From: Jannaschia sp. CCS1
GTDB lineage: Bacteria > Pseudomonadota > Alphaproteobacteria > Rhodobacterales > Rhodobacteraceae
DNA length: 64,000 nucleotides
Assembly (NCBI RefSeq): GCF_000013565.1
Contig: NC_007802.1
Span: 3,038,001 to 3,102,000 of the forward strand
Direction: 5' to 3'
Shown: piece after piece, positions 1-10,383 of the stretch
How positions within the stretch are numbered: position 1 is the first letter of the stretch
Layout of the letters: each line of letters begins with the position of its first letter
Position numbers and translations under genes: made by a program
Notes under the pieces: generated by a model
What the model was told of the DNA's origin: nothing
Databases searched by the model: none
Seen by the model: the letters and a program-made list of their open reading frames with translations, nothing else

Positions 1-411
1 GTTGCGATCCGACGTGTAGAACGGAAAAAACGTCTCAAACTTCGTGGTTCCGATAAGGGCACAGCCAGCGGTGTCTTGGCATTGACCGAAAACGGCCACT
101 GCGTCCTGTCGCGTGCAAAGCAATCCCTCACAGCTGCCGAAAAATAACACCCCCGCGTCATTGACCGCCACAAGGCCAAGGCCCTCGGGATCGGGCACCC
201 GCACACCGAAGAAGTCCTGCTCGGTCACCGGGTAGACGTCGGCCGCATTGCCAAGTGGCAAGTCGACGCCGTACGCGAGTGCCCAGGCGTAAGCCCGCGT
301 CTCCTCCACCGTGGCTTCGCACAGCACACCCAGATCAACGGGCTCGGGCTGGCATGCGGCAGGAAGGCTCACAAGACCTAGAAGGCCAGAGAAGACAGCA
401 GTTCTTATCAT
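1..411 (-). CDS. Secreted Cys-containing protein of unknown function, partial, coupled to vgrG
   Basis: The reading frame starts at an ATG (411-409) that shares one base with the vgrG stop codon (TGATG), so it is probably translated by coupling to vgrG. It is open to the window edge, so the C-terminus is missing (137 codons seen). The N-terminus MIRTAVFSGLLGLVSLPAAC looks like a Sec signal peptide. The Cys could be a lipobox, but Pro at -3 is atypical. Five further Cys follow (LCEA, SCEGLLC, QCQDTAGC), which suits an oxidising periplasm. I do not recognise the family. Genes directly after vgrG are often effectors, immunity proteins or loading factors. An export signal fits a periplasmic immunity protein better than a T6SS-delivered effector, but that is inference. 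Confidence 0.6.
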   Translation of the reverse strand, partial: MIRTAVFSGLLGLVSLPAACQPEPVDLGVLCEATVEETRAYAWALAYGVDLPLGNAADVYPVTEQDFFGVRVPDPEGLGLVAVNDAGVLFFGSCEGLLCTRQDAVAVFGQCQDTAGCALIGTTKFETFFPFYTSDRN

Positions 412-2627
412 CAATTGATATCCACATCGTTGCCGGTGATAATGAAACGCGCGCGGGCGTTCTCTTCAATATTGCCATTTGCATTGGTTCGGACAGTGCC
501 GCTGGCAACCGTACTTATGAATGACCCGTCAAGGGCAATCCTACCGTCGGAATGCAGGACGATGCGAGCCTGACCGCACATCAGCACAAGCTCACGCGTC
601 GCCCTGATGGTCACGGAATCCCCGCTCGAAATAGACGTTGACCGCTCAGATGCGAGGTGAATGTTCGCCTCGGTGCTCAGTTCGCACCCTTCCTTGGCAT
701 TCAGGTCGAACCTTTGTGCGGTATAAAGATCCATGTCGCGGTCCGCATCAACGTTGAACGCGCCTTGGGTGTTGATCTGGAACGAGCCGTTGTTGCCCGA
801 CCCAAGACCCGGCCGCATCTCCCGCTTGAAAGTATTGAAATCTCTGCGCGATCCATCGCGATACCCGTGATCACCGAAACGACCCGCCTCTACCAATCGC
901 CGGTTATGTCCTTTCGGTCCAACGTTAAGGCTCATATTGCCCATCACGTGCATTTCCGAGGAGCCTCCGATCTGCTCACGGGACGAGCCATTGGTGGCCG
1001 TCACTTTTTCCCCGAACGTCTTGGACAGCGCATTTCCACGCACGATCGAGGAATCATCAAAGTTAACGATCGTGTTTCTGTCACGCTGCGCATGCATGAA
1101 GATCTCTTCAATTCCGCGCTCATCCTCGAACCGCAATTCATTAAATCCGGCACCTTTGTGGGTATTCGTGCGGAATGTACTGCGGGTCTTGTTGATTGGC
1201 AGGTCGTAGGGAACGCGCTGCCTTGGGTTGGGTACGATCCCGGTCACAACGGGCCTGTCAGGATCCCCTTCCAGATAGCTGACCATCACTTCCATCCCGA
1301 TACGCGGAATGACCTGGCCGCCCCAACCGCCCCCGGCCCAATTCTGCATGACCCGTAGCCAACAGGTATCGGATCCGTCCTTGGACGCACGCCGATCCCA
1401 GGGGAACCAGACCTTGATACGACCGTATTCGTCGGGGTGTATCTCCTCCCCCTCCGGGCCCGCGACGATGGCCACCTGCGCGCCATCAATGCGCGGGCGC
1501 GGCACGGTGCGCCCCGGCGTGGCGGGCAGGTCCGAGGGCAGCGCCACGAAGCGGTTGAGGTATTCGGGCTGGTTTTCCACGCTCTCGTAGCTGGTATCCA
1601 CGACGGCGTGTTCGATCATGTGGGTGACATACTCGCCCATGACATTGTCCTGGTTCGCCACGTCGTAGGGAGTAAACTTGCGACCCGCTGCGAGGGTCCG
1701 GACGTTGCTACCCCCATCGATCTGTTTATGGGTCATCTCCATCGCCTGCATCCGCAACCGTGACAGCCGCGCGACCTCGGCGTCCGCGATCCCCTCAGAC
1801 GCGCGGGTGCCGGTGCCATAGCCTGACACGGCAGGATATTCATACATCTCGTAGTTGCCGTTGCGCGGCAGTGACACAAGGCTCGGTGCATCGCCACCGG
1901 GGACCTGGCCGGGGGTCTCGAAGTTCCAATCACCGCCAGCGTGGACGCCGGGGGTGTAGGCCAGCCGCGTCTCGAACCGGGTGATGTGGTTCCGGTCGGT
2001 GGACCCTGCGGCGAAGCGCACGTCCGGGTCATTCCCGCTGGTGTAGCCCGAAGCATGATCGGCGATATGCATTCTATGCGCGCCCTCTTCATGCTCGAAC
2101 CAATAAAAGATGCCATCCTCTTCCAGACGGCGCACCAGATACGCCCAGTCCGTCTCGTTATACTGAACGGAGTAATGCTTGGGCGGCGGCGGGCTGGTAA
2201 TGCCACCTATCACCGGCGCGGTAATGCCGTGTTCGCCAAGCAGCGCCTCGGCCACGTCGACGGAGGATTTGTCCAGCCAGATCCGGCAATCGGAGGTTTG
2301 AGTCAGAAGCCAGGCTTCCGGGCGCAACATCAGAGTGTAGCTCTGAAGACCGCGCGTCGCCTTTGGCCCGGCGGTCATCCCCATCACCAGCGCATTCCAG
2401 GACCGCCGTTCTCCGCCACCCAGTTCAACGGAGACATCCACCAGACTGCCAAGCAGATCACCGGGGGCAAGATCGCGCGACTTGGACCGCGCCACCAAGG
2501 TCCCTTCAAAAAACCCCGAGATCACTTCACGCAAATCAAGTTTTTCAGCCAGCAGGACATCATCGCCCAAAGGGGTTTCCACCCGCAAAATGCGATCCGC
2601 CTGGATGAAATCAGCTTCTGCGTTCAT
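411..2627 (-). CDS. vgrG: T6SS spike protein VgrG (TssI)
   Basis: The 738-residue trimeric spike sits on the Hcp tube and pierces the target cell. The N-terminal two thirds is the gp27/gp5-like part. It includes the OB-fold stretch around residues 400-470 (HPDEYGRIKVWFPWD, then WAGGGWGGQVIPRIGMEV and EGDPDRPVVTGIV), which is a hallmark of the family. The rest is the repetitive beta-helix (DRNTIVNFDDS, GSSEMHVMGNMSLNVG, TRELVLMCG). The length matches an ordinary VgrG, and no separate enzymatic domain is visible at the C-terminus, so cargo is probably carried non-covalently. It lies downstream of clpV, hcp and the 351-residue gene on the same strand, and its stop overlaps the start of the next gene. 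Confidence 0.95.
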   Translation of the reverse strand: MNAEADFIQADRILRVETPLGDDVLLAEKLDLREVISGFFEGTLVARSKSRDLAPGDLLGSLVDVSVELGGGERRSWNALVMGMTAGPKATRGLQSYTLMLRPEAWLLTQTSDCRIWLDKSSVDVAEALLGEHGITAPVIGGITSPPPPKHYSVQYNETDWAYLVRRLEEDGIFYWFEHEEGAHRMHIADHASGYTSGNDPDVRFAAGSTDRNHITRFETRLAYTPGVHAGGDWNFETPGQVPGGDAPSLVSLPRNGNYEMYEYPAVSGYGTGTRASEGIADAEVARLSRLRMQAMEMTHKQIDGGSNVRTLAAGRKFTPYDVANQDNVMGEYVTHMIEHAVVDTSYESVENQPEYLNRFVALPSDLPATPGRTVPRPRIDGAQVAIVAGPEGEEIHPDEYGRIKVWFPWDRRASKDGSDTCWLRVMQNWAGGGWGGQVIPRIGMEVMVSYLEGDPDRPVVTGIVPNPRQRVPYDLPINKTRSTFRTNTHKGAGFNELRFEDERGIEEIFMHAQRDRNTIVNFDDSSIVRGNALSKTFGEKVTATNGSSREQIGGSSEMHVMGNMSLNVGPKGHNRRLVEAGRFGDHGYRDGSRRDFNTFKREMRPGLGSGNNGSFQINTQGAFNVDADRDMDLYTAQRFDLNAKEGCELSTEANIHLASERSTSISSGDSVTIRATRELVLMCGQARIVLHSDGRIALDGSFISTVASGTVRTNANGNIEENARARFIITGNDVDIN

Positions 2628-2673
2628 GATCTATCTCCACTCATATACGGGCGCTTGGGCCTCGCAGCCCGCA

Positions 2674-3729
2674 TTAGAGCGCCGGTTGCGGCAATAGTGT
2701 TTTGAGGTCGGTTGCGTCGCTCAGGATTTCCAGAACCCGCGCCCCATTTCGCATCACCTGCGGCGTATTCTCCTCGGACCACGTGTTTTGCCGGATCAAC
2801 TGCCTGGGCCCGGTGAACCGGGCCGCTCCATCCGCCAGCTCGGCGGCATAAAGTTTGTTGATCTTGGCCTCGATATGCCCGCCAAAATCGCGCCGATGCA
2901 CGCCACGTTTCGGGTAATCTGACGCCGTGGGCATCTGCTTGACCGGGACATGCGTAATCTTGGCCCCTCCAGTGTACGGAGAATAGCCACTCGGGTAGGA
3001 AATCGAGACTGTATAATCCTGCTCCATCAGCAGGCTCATAAAGAAGACCAGTTCAAAACGGCGCTCGAATGTGGCGCGCAGCGGCTCCAGGCTGGTCACG
3101 GTCGGCGCGACCAATCGCGACCCTCTCAGACGCTGGATGACATCCAGTTTTTCAGCCTCGTGGCCTTTGGTATATCGCAGTTCTCGCAGCATATTTTCAA
3201 CATCGGTGAAGCTGCGTGACACGTCCCCGCGCAAAACGGATCGCAAGGTGTCGGGATGACCATCCGTCAAATTGCCAGATGGCGAATGGGTCGAGGCAAC
3301 GGCAGCCGCAAGGCCTTTGCGACGCAGAAGGGCAATTGTGTCCTTGCGCACGCCATTCAGGACCGCTTTGACGACGGTCCGGTTTGCGAGGTTTGTACTG
3401 GCAGCATCTAAAATACGGCGCAGTTGGACCCCCTTCGTCACTTTGGCGGCACCCTGGATCGTGCGCCCCGCCGCAGAGCCAAGCAGCATGGCACTGATCG
3501 GGGCGGCAGCCAGTGCAGCACCCGCACCGGCAAGAAGGATCGTCAGCGCAATCTCAACCTTCAGATCATCGGCCGCCTGTTGTTGCGCCAGTGTCTCGTT
3601 GTAGCGCGCATGGGCGCGGGAATAGGCCGTGCACAGCACATCAAGCGGGCCACGGACCCACGCATCCGAATTGGTGCCGCATTGCCCGATCATCTTGTCG
3701 AGCTGTTCGTCGATCGTCAGATCAGCCAT
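2674..3729 (-). CDS. Unrecognised 351-residue protein between hcp and vgrG, candidate T6SS effector
   Basis: I do not recognise this protein. Residues about 58-90 form one Ala/Gly-rich hydrophobic stretch (EIALTILLAGAGAALAAAPI, then SAMLLGSAAG). It is followed by a basic, mostly helical region (residues about 95-140) and a mixed C-terminal part containing YPSGYSPYTGG and RRDFGGHIEAKINKLYA. There is no signal peptide. Its place between hcp and vgrG on the same strand is a classic slot for effectors or their adaptors, and a helical hydrophobic segment is common in membrane-targeting T6SS effectors. No PAAR, Rhs, lipase or peptidoglycan-hydrolase motif is visible. It could instead be a structural accessory protein of this T6SS subtype. 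Confidence 0.75.
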   Translation of the reverse strand: MADLTIDEQLDKMIGQCGTNSDAWVRGPLDVLCTAYSRAHARYNETLAQQQAADDLKVEIALTILLAGAGAALAAAPISAMLLGSAAGRTIQGAAKVTKGVQLRRILDAASTNLANRTVVKAVLNGVRKDTIALLRRKGLAAAVASTHSPSGNLTDGHPDTLRSVLRGDVSRSFTDVENMLRELRYTKGHEAEKLDVIQRLRGSRLVAPTVTSLEPLRATFERRFELVFFMSLLMEQDYTVSISYPSGYSPYTGGAKITHVPVKQMPTASDYPKRGVHRRDFGGHIEAKINKLYAAELADGAARFTGPRQLIRQNTWSEENTPQVMRNGARVLEILSDATDLKTLLPQPAL

Positions 3730-3820
3730 GGAGGCCTCCCGAATGTGGACCGTAGAAAAACAGGGGTGAGGCTGAACCGGGCGCTGCAGACGACGCCCGG
3801 TTCAATGGCATCAAAGCGGC

Positions 3821-4297
3821 TTAGGCCGCGCGCGTTGTCGTCAGATCGTAGGAGGCGATCATCGGCGATTGCGGTGCGTGGTTCTCATCGTGTGGGATGT
3901 ACTTCACTTCCATGCGGGTGAAGTTCAGGCGGATGGTCTCCACCGGACGGTCGCCCGACGTATCGACGGAGTAATTCGACACCAGCGTGTTGGTCAGCTT
4001 GTATTCCACATAGGTGTCGCCAGGGTTGCCCGTTGTCACCAGATGGATCGTCACCAGCTTGCCGGTGCGGCCCGTGCAGGCTTCGGCGAACAGACGGGTG
4101 GACGAGCTGTCGGTCACTTTGGTCAAAACAACCTCGGACACGGTTGGCTCGCTTGCCTCACGGTTGGCGGTCGACCCGGCCTGGGTGTTCATGTTGCGCG
4201 ACACGTTCCAGTGCAGCGTTTCGATGTCCATCCAGTTGCGGTGCGTCTCATGGGTTGCATCGCCAGGAATTCCGTCAAGTTGCATGTAGATAGGCAT
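3821..4297 (-). CDS. hcp: T6SS tube protein Hcp (TssD)
   Basis: Hcp stacks as hexameric rings to form the inner tube propelled by the sheath, and it can carry small effectors in its lumen. The 158-residue length is typical. Family features are the opening MPIYMQLDGIPGDAT, the segment SEVVLTKVTDSSSTRLFAEA, and the late strand PVETIRLNFTRMEVKYIPHD. It lies between clpV and the 351-residue gene, with an SD-like GGAGCAC just upstream on the coding strand. Confidence 0.96.
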   Translation of the reverse strand: MPIYMQLDGIPGDATHETHRNWMDIETLHWNVSRNMNTQAGSTANREASEPTVSEVVLTKVTDSSSTRLFAEACTGRTGKLVTIHLVTTGNPGDTYVEYKLTNTLVSNYSVDTSGDRPVETIRLNFTRMEVKYIPHDENHAPQSPMIASYDLTTTRAA

Positions 4298-4364
4298 TTA
4301 GAAGTGCTCCTTTGGTCAAGCAGAGTTAATCGTGGTGGGGGGAGGTGCCGCCTTGGCGAAAACC

Positions 4365-6959
4365 TCAGCTCGCAAGACGTCGCCTTTTTCCGATGGTGGC
4401 GATCTGGATTTCACCACTGTCAGCGACGTCAAGGCCGATGGCGCGCGGCATCATGCCGTCGGCCACCGAATCCAGAATGAAGTCAGCCATGCGAGGAAGA
4501 ACCTTTTGTGACAGCATGGTCTCTATCGCGCGCGCACCGGCATCGCTGGATTGCGCACGGGTCGTCAGGTGGGTGCGGGCGGCCTCGCTGACCTCCAGTC
4601 GCGCCCCGTAGTTAGCATCGAGCCGGTCGGCGATCCGCGCCACTTGCAGGTCAACGATCCCCGCCATCGTGTCGGTATCCAGTGGCAGATATGGCACCAC
4701 CGCCAGCCGCCCCAGAAACGCGGGTTTGAACTGCGCCAGAAGCTCGGACTTCAGCAGATCCGGCAGCGCGGCGGCATCCGGCATGGTTTCGGGATCTTCG
4801 GCGAGCGTCGCCAGTGTGTCCGTGCCGGTGTTGGCCGTCATCAGGATCGTGGTGTTGCGGAAATCCACGTCGCGGCCTTCGCCGTCGCGCAGAATGCCCT
4901 TGTCAAACACCTGATAGAAAATGTCCTGCACACCCGGATGCGCCTTGTCGATTTCATCCAGCAGCAGGACGCCAAATGGCCTGCGTCGCACGGCCTCGGT
5001 CAACACGCCGCCCTCGCCGTAGCCCACATAGCCGGGGGGCGAGCCCATCAGCAGGCTCACTTTATGTTCTTCCTTGAACTCAGTCATGTTGATGACGCTC
5101 AGCGCGTGCTGGCCGCCATAGAGCTCATCTGCCAGCGCGAGCGCCGTTTCCGTCTTGCCCACGCCGGATGTGCCCACCAGCAGGAACACGCCCTGTGGAC
5201 GGCGCGCATCCCCAAGGTTGGCGCGGGCCACGCGCATCGCCTCGGCTATCGTGTCAATCGCCGCGTCCTGACCCAGAACGCGGGCCTTCATCCGTTCGGC
5301 CAATGAGGCTGCGGCAGCGATCTGGCTGCGCATCAGACGACCCGTGGGCACGCCCGTCCAACGCCCGATCACTTGCGCGACGGCCTCGGCATCGACAACG
5401 CGGTGGACCAGCGGGTTTTCGCCCCCGGCACGCCCCAAAGCGGCTTCCGCATCGGCCAGACGGATCAGGGCGTCCTCGTCATTTTCGGCGGCGATGGCGT
5501 CAGCGGCTTCGGCCAGGCCAAGCTGCTCGGTCAGCGCGTCGTCCAGCACCTTTGCCGCATCTTCCGCAGCATCGCGTTCGGCGCGCAGGGACTTGAGGCG
5601 CGCAGCATGGTCCGGTGCAGGCGGTTCGGCCTCCAACCGGGCAATCTCCGCTTCCAGATGGGCGGCCTCAGTGCGGTGCCGGGCCAGCGCGTCCGGCGTC
5701 ACATCCCGGCTCAACCGCACGGCGGCGGCGGCGGTATCAATCACGCTGACCGCCTTGTCCGGCAGCTGTCGCTCGGGCAGATACCGCGCGCTCAACTCCA
5801 CGGCGGCGCGCACGGCGCTTTCCCGAATTGAGACGCCATGGTGATCTTCAAACCGGCTCGACACGGCGCGCAGCATCCGCACAGCCGTTTCAATATCAGG
5901 CTCAGCCACTTTGACGGGCTGGAAGCGCCGGGTCAGGGCCGCGTCCTTCTCGAAATATTTCTTGTACTCGCTCCAGGTCGTCGCGGCGATGGTGCGGAAC
6001 TCGCCCCGCGCCAAGGCAGGCTTGAGGATATTGGCCGCATCCCCCTGCCCTGCCTGACCACCGGCACCGATCATTCCGTGGGCCTCGTCGATGAACAGAA
6101 TCACCGGGCTATCGGCGGCTTTCACCTGATCCAGCACGCCGGTCAGACGCCGTTCAAATTCACCCTTCACGCCAGCACCCGCCTGCAACAGGTTCAGGTC
6201 CAGCGCGTAGAGCGTCACGTCTTTCAGGCTGCCCGGCACCTGCCCGTCGACAATCTGAAGCGCCAGCGCTTCGACCACAGCCGTTTTGCCAACACCGGCC
6301 TCGCCCAACAGGATCGGATTGTTCTGGCGGCGGCGCAATAGGACATCAACCATCTGCCGCAGTTCGGCGTCGCGCCCGACGATACGGTCAATCTGGCCGT
6401 CCCGCGCCTGAGCCGTCAAATCATGGGCATAGAGCGCCAGAAAATCTTCTCCGCCGACGGGCTTGTTGGTTGCGGACATCGCGTCTGAAGGGGCCGGAGC
6501 AGTTGCGACGTCGGCAAGCACGCCCTCCTCCAGAACCGCCGTGTCGAGCTTCAGCAATGCGGGGGCAACACGGCGCATATGGGCGCGCAGCGAGGTATCA
6601 TCGCACAGCGTCAGGAACAGCACGTCGACGGAGATACGCCCCCGATCGTACCGCAGGCTCGCCAGGCTCCACGCTTCGCGCGCCAGGTCCACGACGGGCC
6701 GCGCGATGGAGGGAGTTTGCGCATCGCCGCGCCGGTGCGCCTCAACAGCGCGCAGGGCCTGAGCCCGGACATCGGCGGGATTCACACCCGCCTCAGTCAG
6801 CCGCGCGGCGGCGTCGGTATCGCAAATTCCGACGAGCCAGTGTTCAAGATCGATGCTGCTATGCCCAAACCGCACTGCCAGCGCTGCCGCCCCTTCCAAC
6901 GCAGCCGCAAGGCCCGGCGCGAGGCGCGATATGAGAACGTGCAAATCAATATGAGACAT
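4365..6959 (-). CDS. clpV: T6SS sheath disassembly ATPase ClpV (TssH)
   Basis: The 864-residue class I AAA+ unfoldase recycles the contracted TssB/TssC sheath. Residues 1-150 form the Clp-N-like domain. The first AAA module has Walker A GEAGVGKT (residues 219-226) and Walker [10 protein letters not shown] coiled-coil middle region follows (residues about 400-520). The second AAA module has GTSGVGKT near residue 610, [11 protein letters not shown] and [13 protein letters not shown]. The length and two intact ATPase sites indicate a working enzyme. It heads the minus-strand arm. About 200 bp separate it from divergent tssA, so both arms are probably expressed from that intergenic region. Confidence 0.95.
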   Translation of the reverse strand: MSHIDLHVLISRLAPGLAAALEGAAALAVRFGHSSIDLEHWLVGICDTDAAARLTEAGVNPADVRAQALRAVEAHRRGDAQTPSIARPVVDLAREAWSLASLRYDRGRISVDVLFLTLCDDTSLRAHMRRVAPALLKLDTAVLEEGVLADVATAPAPSDAMSATNKPVGGEDFLALYAHDLTAQARDGQIDRIVGRDAELRQMVDVLLRRRQNNPILLGEAGVGKTAVVEALALQIVDGQVPGSLKDVTLYALDLNLLQAGAGVKGEFERRLTGVLDQVKAADSPVILFIDEAHGMIGAGGQAGQGDAANILKPALARGEFRTIAATTWSEYKKYFEKDAALTRRFQPVKVAEPDIETAVRMLRAVSSRFEDHHGVSIRESAVRAAVELSARYLPERQLPDKAVSVIDTAAAAVRLSRDVTPDALARHRTEAAHLEAEIARLEAEPPAPDHAARLKSLRAERDAAEDAAKVLDDALTEQLGLAEAADAIAAENDEDALIRLADAEAALGRAGGENPLVHRVVDAEAVAQVIGRWTGVPTGRLMRSQIAAAASLAERMKARVLGQDAAIDTIAEAMRVARANLGDARRPQGVFLLVGTSGVGKTETALALADELYGGQHALSVINMTEFKEEHKVSLLMGSPPGYVGYGEGGVLTEAVRRRPFGVLLLDEIDKAHPGVQDIFYQVFDKGILRDGEGRDVDFRNTTILMTANTGTDTLATLAEDPETMPDAAALPDLLKSELLAQFKPAFLGRLAVVPYLPLDTDTMAGIVDLQVARIADRLDANYGARLEVSEAARTHLTTRAQSSDAGARAIETMLSQKVLPRMADFILDSVADGMMPRAIGLDVADSGEIQIATIGKRRRLAS

Positions 6960-7160
6960 CTAAAAAAATCACCGAGCATAGAAATAGAATTCGTTCGAAG
7001 GGAACGGGGTTACTTGTTATCTAGTTCGTCAATTTTGCCCTCAGAGGGTCACAGGTTCGTGCGCGACGTTCAACCATTCTATTCGGTCGGCAACGGCGAT
7101 CGCTTGAGCTATGGTGACAAAGAGAATCAATGAAATCGCATGACTAACTAACTGTATTTC

Positions 7161-8240
7161 ATGAGTTCTAGTGATAATTGGCGAGAAAGAATTTCCGTGC
7201 CGGATGCGTCTCATACTGCGAATAACGACGGAAGTGTCGGCGAAAATCCGCGCGAAACGGATCGGGCAATTGCGGAATACCGCCGACTGCGCGACGCCCG
7301 CTCGGCCGCCCGCGCCGAGGAGCGGAAACAGGAAACGGCGGAGGCCCGTGATCGGGCCCTGAAGGTCGCCCCGGATTGGACCATTGTGCGCGATCTGGCC
7401 CGGTTCCTGCTTGACGAAGTCGGGCGCGATATCGAGGTCGCTGTTTGGTTGATCGAAGCCGAGACGCGGCTGGACGGCTTCGACGGGCTGGCCCGCGCGG
7501 CAGAGCAATTGGCCGACATGATTAACGCCCATGGCATGGCGCTTCACCCGCAACCCGAAGACGCTTTAGATCGGCCGTTTGACATGATTGCCGGTCTCAA
7601 TGGGATCGGTCGAGAGGGCACTTTGATCCAACCGCTTCGGCTTGTACCACTGGTGGCCGAGGGCGATTATGGTCAACAGGGGTTGTGGAATGTCACCGAC
7701 GGCGGCGGCGCAGCGAGCGTTGCAGCAGCCTTGGCCACCAGTGGTACAGAGCAGATTTCCCACCACTTAAACGGTGTGGACCGCGCGCGCCGCGCAGTCG
7801 CCCGTTGCGATACCGCCCTGACCGCGCTTCTGGGGCCGGACGCACCGCCGTTCAACAAAATTGACGAAAGCCTGGAAGACGCAGCCGCCGCGATCCGCAA
7901 CCTTGCGGGCCATCTTTTGACGTCGGAACCCGACGAGAATACCGCCGATGCGACAGGTCTCGGCGAGGATCCGCCCACCACCTCTGCCACGACGCAAGTA
8001 ATGGGTAAAATTTCATCGCGGGACGAGGCCTTCGCACAAATGTTACGCATTGCTGCTTATTTCCGCAAAACCGAACCCCATTCTCCAATCGCCGATACGC
8101 TTGAAACATTGGTTCGGCGTGGACGTATGGATTTTGTGACTTTGCTGACGGAATTGATACCGGACGATCACGCCCGCCAGGCGGTAATGACCACCGCAGG
8201 AATAGGTTCAAAACCTCCCACCTCCGAGACAGAGGGCTGA
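7161..8240 (+). CDS. tssA: T6SS baseplate/sheath cap protein TssA (ImpA-N domain)
   Basis: TssA proteins prime sheath assembly and cap its growing end, or stabilise the baseplate. The ImpA-N signature is clear in the first half: VRDLARFLLDEVGRDIEVAV, then ALHPQPEDALDRPFDMIAGL and LIQPLRLVPL. The C-terminal third is shorter than in long TssA classes and has no obvious extra domain. It is the first gene of the plus-strand arm. A 151-bp gap separates it from tssB, so tssB may have its own promoter or the leader may be processed. No strong Shine-Dalgarno precedes the chosen ATG, so the start is uncertain by a few codons. Confidence 0.85.
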   Translation: MSSSDNWRERISVPDASHTANNDGSVGENPRETDRAIAEYRRLRDARSAARAEERKQETAEARDRALKVAPDWTIVRDLARFLLDEVGRDIEVAVWLIEAETRLDGFDGLARAAEQLADMINAHGMALHPQPEDALDRPFDMIAGLNGIGREGTLIQPLRLVPLVAEGDYGQQGLWNVTDGGGAASVAAALATSGTEQISHHLNGVDRARRAVARCDTALTALLGPDAPPFNKIDESLEDAAAAIRNLAGHLLTSEPDENTADATGLGEDPPTTSATTQVMGKISSRDEAFAQMLRIAAYFRKTEPHSPIADTLETLVRRGRMDFVTLLTELIPDDHARQAVMTTAGIGSKPPTSETEG

Positions 8241-8391
8241 CGCAAGCATAATTAGATCTAAATAAGTAGAAACACGATTTTCTTAAGGCCATTACGGAGA
8301 ATTACCCGGCGAATCAACGCGGAATTGGCCCTGAAAACTGCACCGAAAATAACCGCAATCACAGCTGCAACGACACTGAAGGAGAGCCTGA

Positions 8392-8895
8392 ATGGCGAGC
8401 ATTCATGACAAACTGGATAAAGTGCGCAAACCGCGTGTCCACATCAAGTATGAGGTCGAGACCGAAGGCGCGATGGTCCAGAAGGAACTTCCCTTCGTGG
8501 TGGGCGTCCTTGGCGACTTCTCCGGCGATCCCACCGAGGATCTGAAACCCTTCGGTGACCGCAAGTTCGTGCAGATCGACAAGGATAATTTCAATGAGGT
8601 CATGGCCCGCATGACGCCGGGCCTGAACTTCCGCGTCGAGAACACGCTGTCGGACGAGGATGATGAAATGAAGGTCCAGCTGGCCTTCAACTCCCTCGAT
8701 GATTTCGAGCCTGCGCAGGTCGTGGATCAGGTGCCCGCACTGAAGAAGCTTCTGGAGAGCCGCAATCAGTTGCGCGACCTGCTCAGCAAGGCCGACCGTT
8801 CGGAAGAGTTGGAGACGCTGCTAGAGAAAATGTTGCAGGATGATGCCGCGCTGAAAGACATAGTCGACCAGCTCAAAGCCGAAGGGGAGAAGTGA
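8392..8895 (+). CDS. tssB: T6SS contractile sheath small subunit TssB
   Basis: TssB pairs with TssC to build the cytoplasmic contractile sheath. The 167-residue protein has the family pattern [25 protein letters not shown] and [20 protein letters not shown], then a helical C-terminus ([20 protein letters not shown]). A strong Shine-Dalgarno AAGGAGAG at 8379-8386 fixes the ATG. tssC follows two bases after the stop codon. Confidence 0.96.
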   Translation: MASIHDKLDKVRKPRVHIKYEVETEGAMVQKELPFVVGVLGDFSGDPTEDLKPFGDRKFVQIDKDNFNEVMARMTPGLNFRVENTLSDEDDEMKVQLAFNSLDDFEPAQVVDQVPALKKLLESRNQLRDLLSKADRSEELETLLEKMLQDDAALKDIVDQLKAEGEK

Positions 8896-8897
8896 CC

Positions 8898-10382
8898 ATG
8901 GCGACTGACGCGCAAACCAATCCCGCCACGCAGACAACGACCGAGGATCAGGGCACATCGTTGCTGTCCGATGTGATCGGTGCCACCCGCCAGACCGAGC
9001 CGGACCGCACGAAAGAGCTGATCCGCACCCTCACCGATGCCGCCCTCGACGGCACGGTCAGCTACAACCGCAATCTGACGATCACGCTGACCAAGGCGAT
9101 TGAGGCTCTGGACAGCCGCATTTCCGAGCAGTTGGCGGCGATCATGCAGGCCCCTGAATTTGCCGCCCTGGAAGGATCCTGGCGCGGGCTTTGGCATCTG
9201 GTGCAGAACTCCAACACCTCCGCCAATCTGAAGATCCGGGTGCTCAACGCCTCCAAGAAAGAGATCGGGCGCGACTTGGCCAAGGCCGTTGAATTCGACC
9301 AATCCCGGCTGTTCAAGGCGATCTATGAGGACGAGTTCGGCACCCCGGGCGGGGAGCCCATGGGCGCGCTGATCGGCGATTTTGAGTTCGACAACAGCTT
9401 TGAAGACGTCGAATGTCTGCAAGGCATCAGCCAGGTGTCGGCCGCAGCCTTCGCGCCTTTCATCTCTGCCGCCTCGCCAAGGCTCTTCGGGTTCGACGAT
9501 TACACCGAATTGTCCAAACCGCGCGATCTGTCCAAGACTTTTGACGCGTCAGAATATGCCAAGTGGCGCAGCTTCCGCAATTCCGAGGAAAGCCGCTTCG
9601 TCACCCTGACGATGCCCCGCGTACTGGCGCGCGTGCCCTACGGCCCCAACACCCGCACCATCGATGAGTTCGATTACGATGAGGCCATCGCCTATGCGGG
9701 CGAGCGCATCCCGCACGATAATTACTGCTGGATGAACGCCTCCTACGCGCTGGCGACCAATCTTACGGAAGCGTTCAACCAGACCGGTTGGTGCACCGCC
9801 ATTCGCGGCGCGGAAAACGGCGGCAAAGTCGAAGGGCTGCCGATGCACCTCTTCTCCACCGACGAGGGCGACGTAGACATCAAGTGCCCCACGGAGATCG
9901 CCATCACCGACCGGCGCGATGCGGAGCTTGGGGCCATGGGGTTTCTGCCGCTTTGCTATTACAAGAACCACGACTACGCCGTGTTCTTTGGCGCGCAAAC
10001 GGCCCACAAACCGGCCAAGTACGACAAGCCGGAAGCCACGGCCAATGCGGCGATTTCCGCCCGCCTGCCCTACATGATGGCCACGTCGCGGTTCGCCCAT
10101 TACCTCAAGGTGATCGGCCGCGACAAGATCGGCTCGTTCATGGAGGCGGAGGATTGCGAAGACTGGCTGAACCGTTGGATCAGCAACTACGTCAATGCCA
10201 ATGACGCGGCGGGGCCGGACATGCGGGCGCAATATCCGCTACGCGATGCCAAGGTCTCGGTGGAGGAGATCCCCGGAAAGCCGGGCAGCTACAACGCCGT
10301 GGCCTGGCTGAGGCCCTGGTTGCAGATGGAAGAGCTGACGACGTCCTTGCGGATGGTGGCCCGTATCCCCGAGAAGCAGTGA
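8898..10382 (+). CDS. tssC: T6SS contractile sheath large subunit TssC
   Basis: This is the main sheath protein. Family landmarks are LEGSWRGLWHLV, LNASKKEIGRDL, AVEFDQSRLFKAIYEDEFGT, PMGALIGDFEF and, near the end, SRFAHYLKVIGRDKIGSFM. The ATG at 8898 is preferred over the in-frame GTG at 8892 because GGGGAGAAG lies at good spacing upstream. About 494 residues is normal for TssC. A one-base gap separates it from a second, divergent TssC-like gene. Confidence 0.96.
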   Translation: MATDAQTNPATQTTTEDQGTSLLSDVIGATRQTEPDRTKELIRTLTDAALDGTVSYNRNLTITLTKAIEALDSRISEQLAAIMQAPEFAALEGSWRGLWHLVQNSNTSANLKIRVLNASKKEIGRDLAKAVEFDQSRLFKAIYEDEFGTPGGEPMGALIGDFEFDNSFEDVECLQGISQVSAAAFAPFISAASPRLFGFDDYTELSKPRDLSKTFDASEYAKWRSFRNSEESRFVTLTMPRVLARVPYGPNTRTIDEFDYDEAIAYAGERIPHDNYCWMNASYALATNLTEAFNQTGWCTAIRGAENGGKVEGLPMHLFSTDEGDVDIKCPTEIAITDRRDAELGAMGFLPLCYYKNHDYAVFFGAQTAHKPAKYDKPEATANAAISARLPYMMATSRFAHYLKVIGRDKIGSFMEAEDCEDWLNRWISNYVNANDAAGPDMRAQYPLRDAKVSVEEIPGKPGSYNAVAWLRPWLQMEELTTSLRMVARIPEKQ

Positions 10383-10383
10383 C

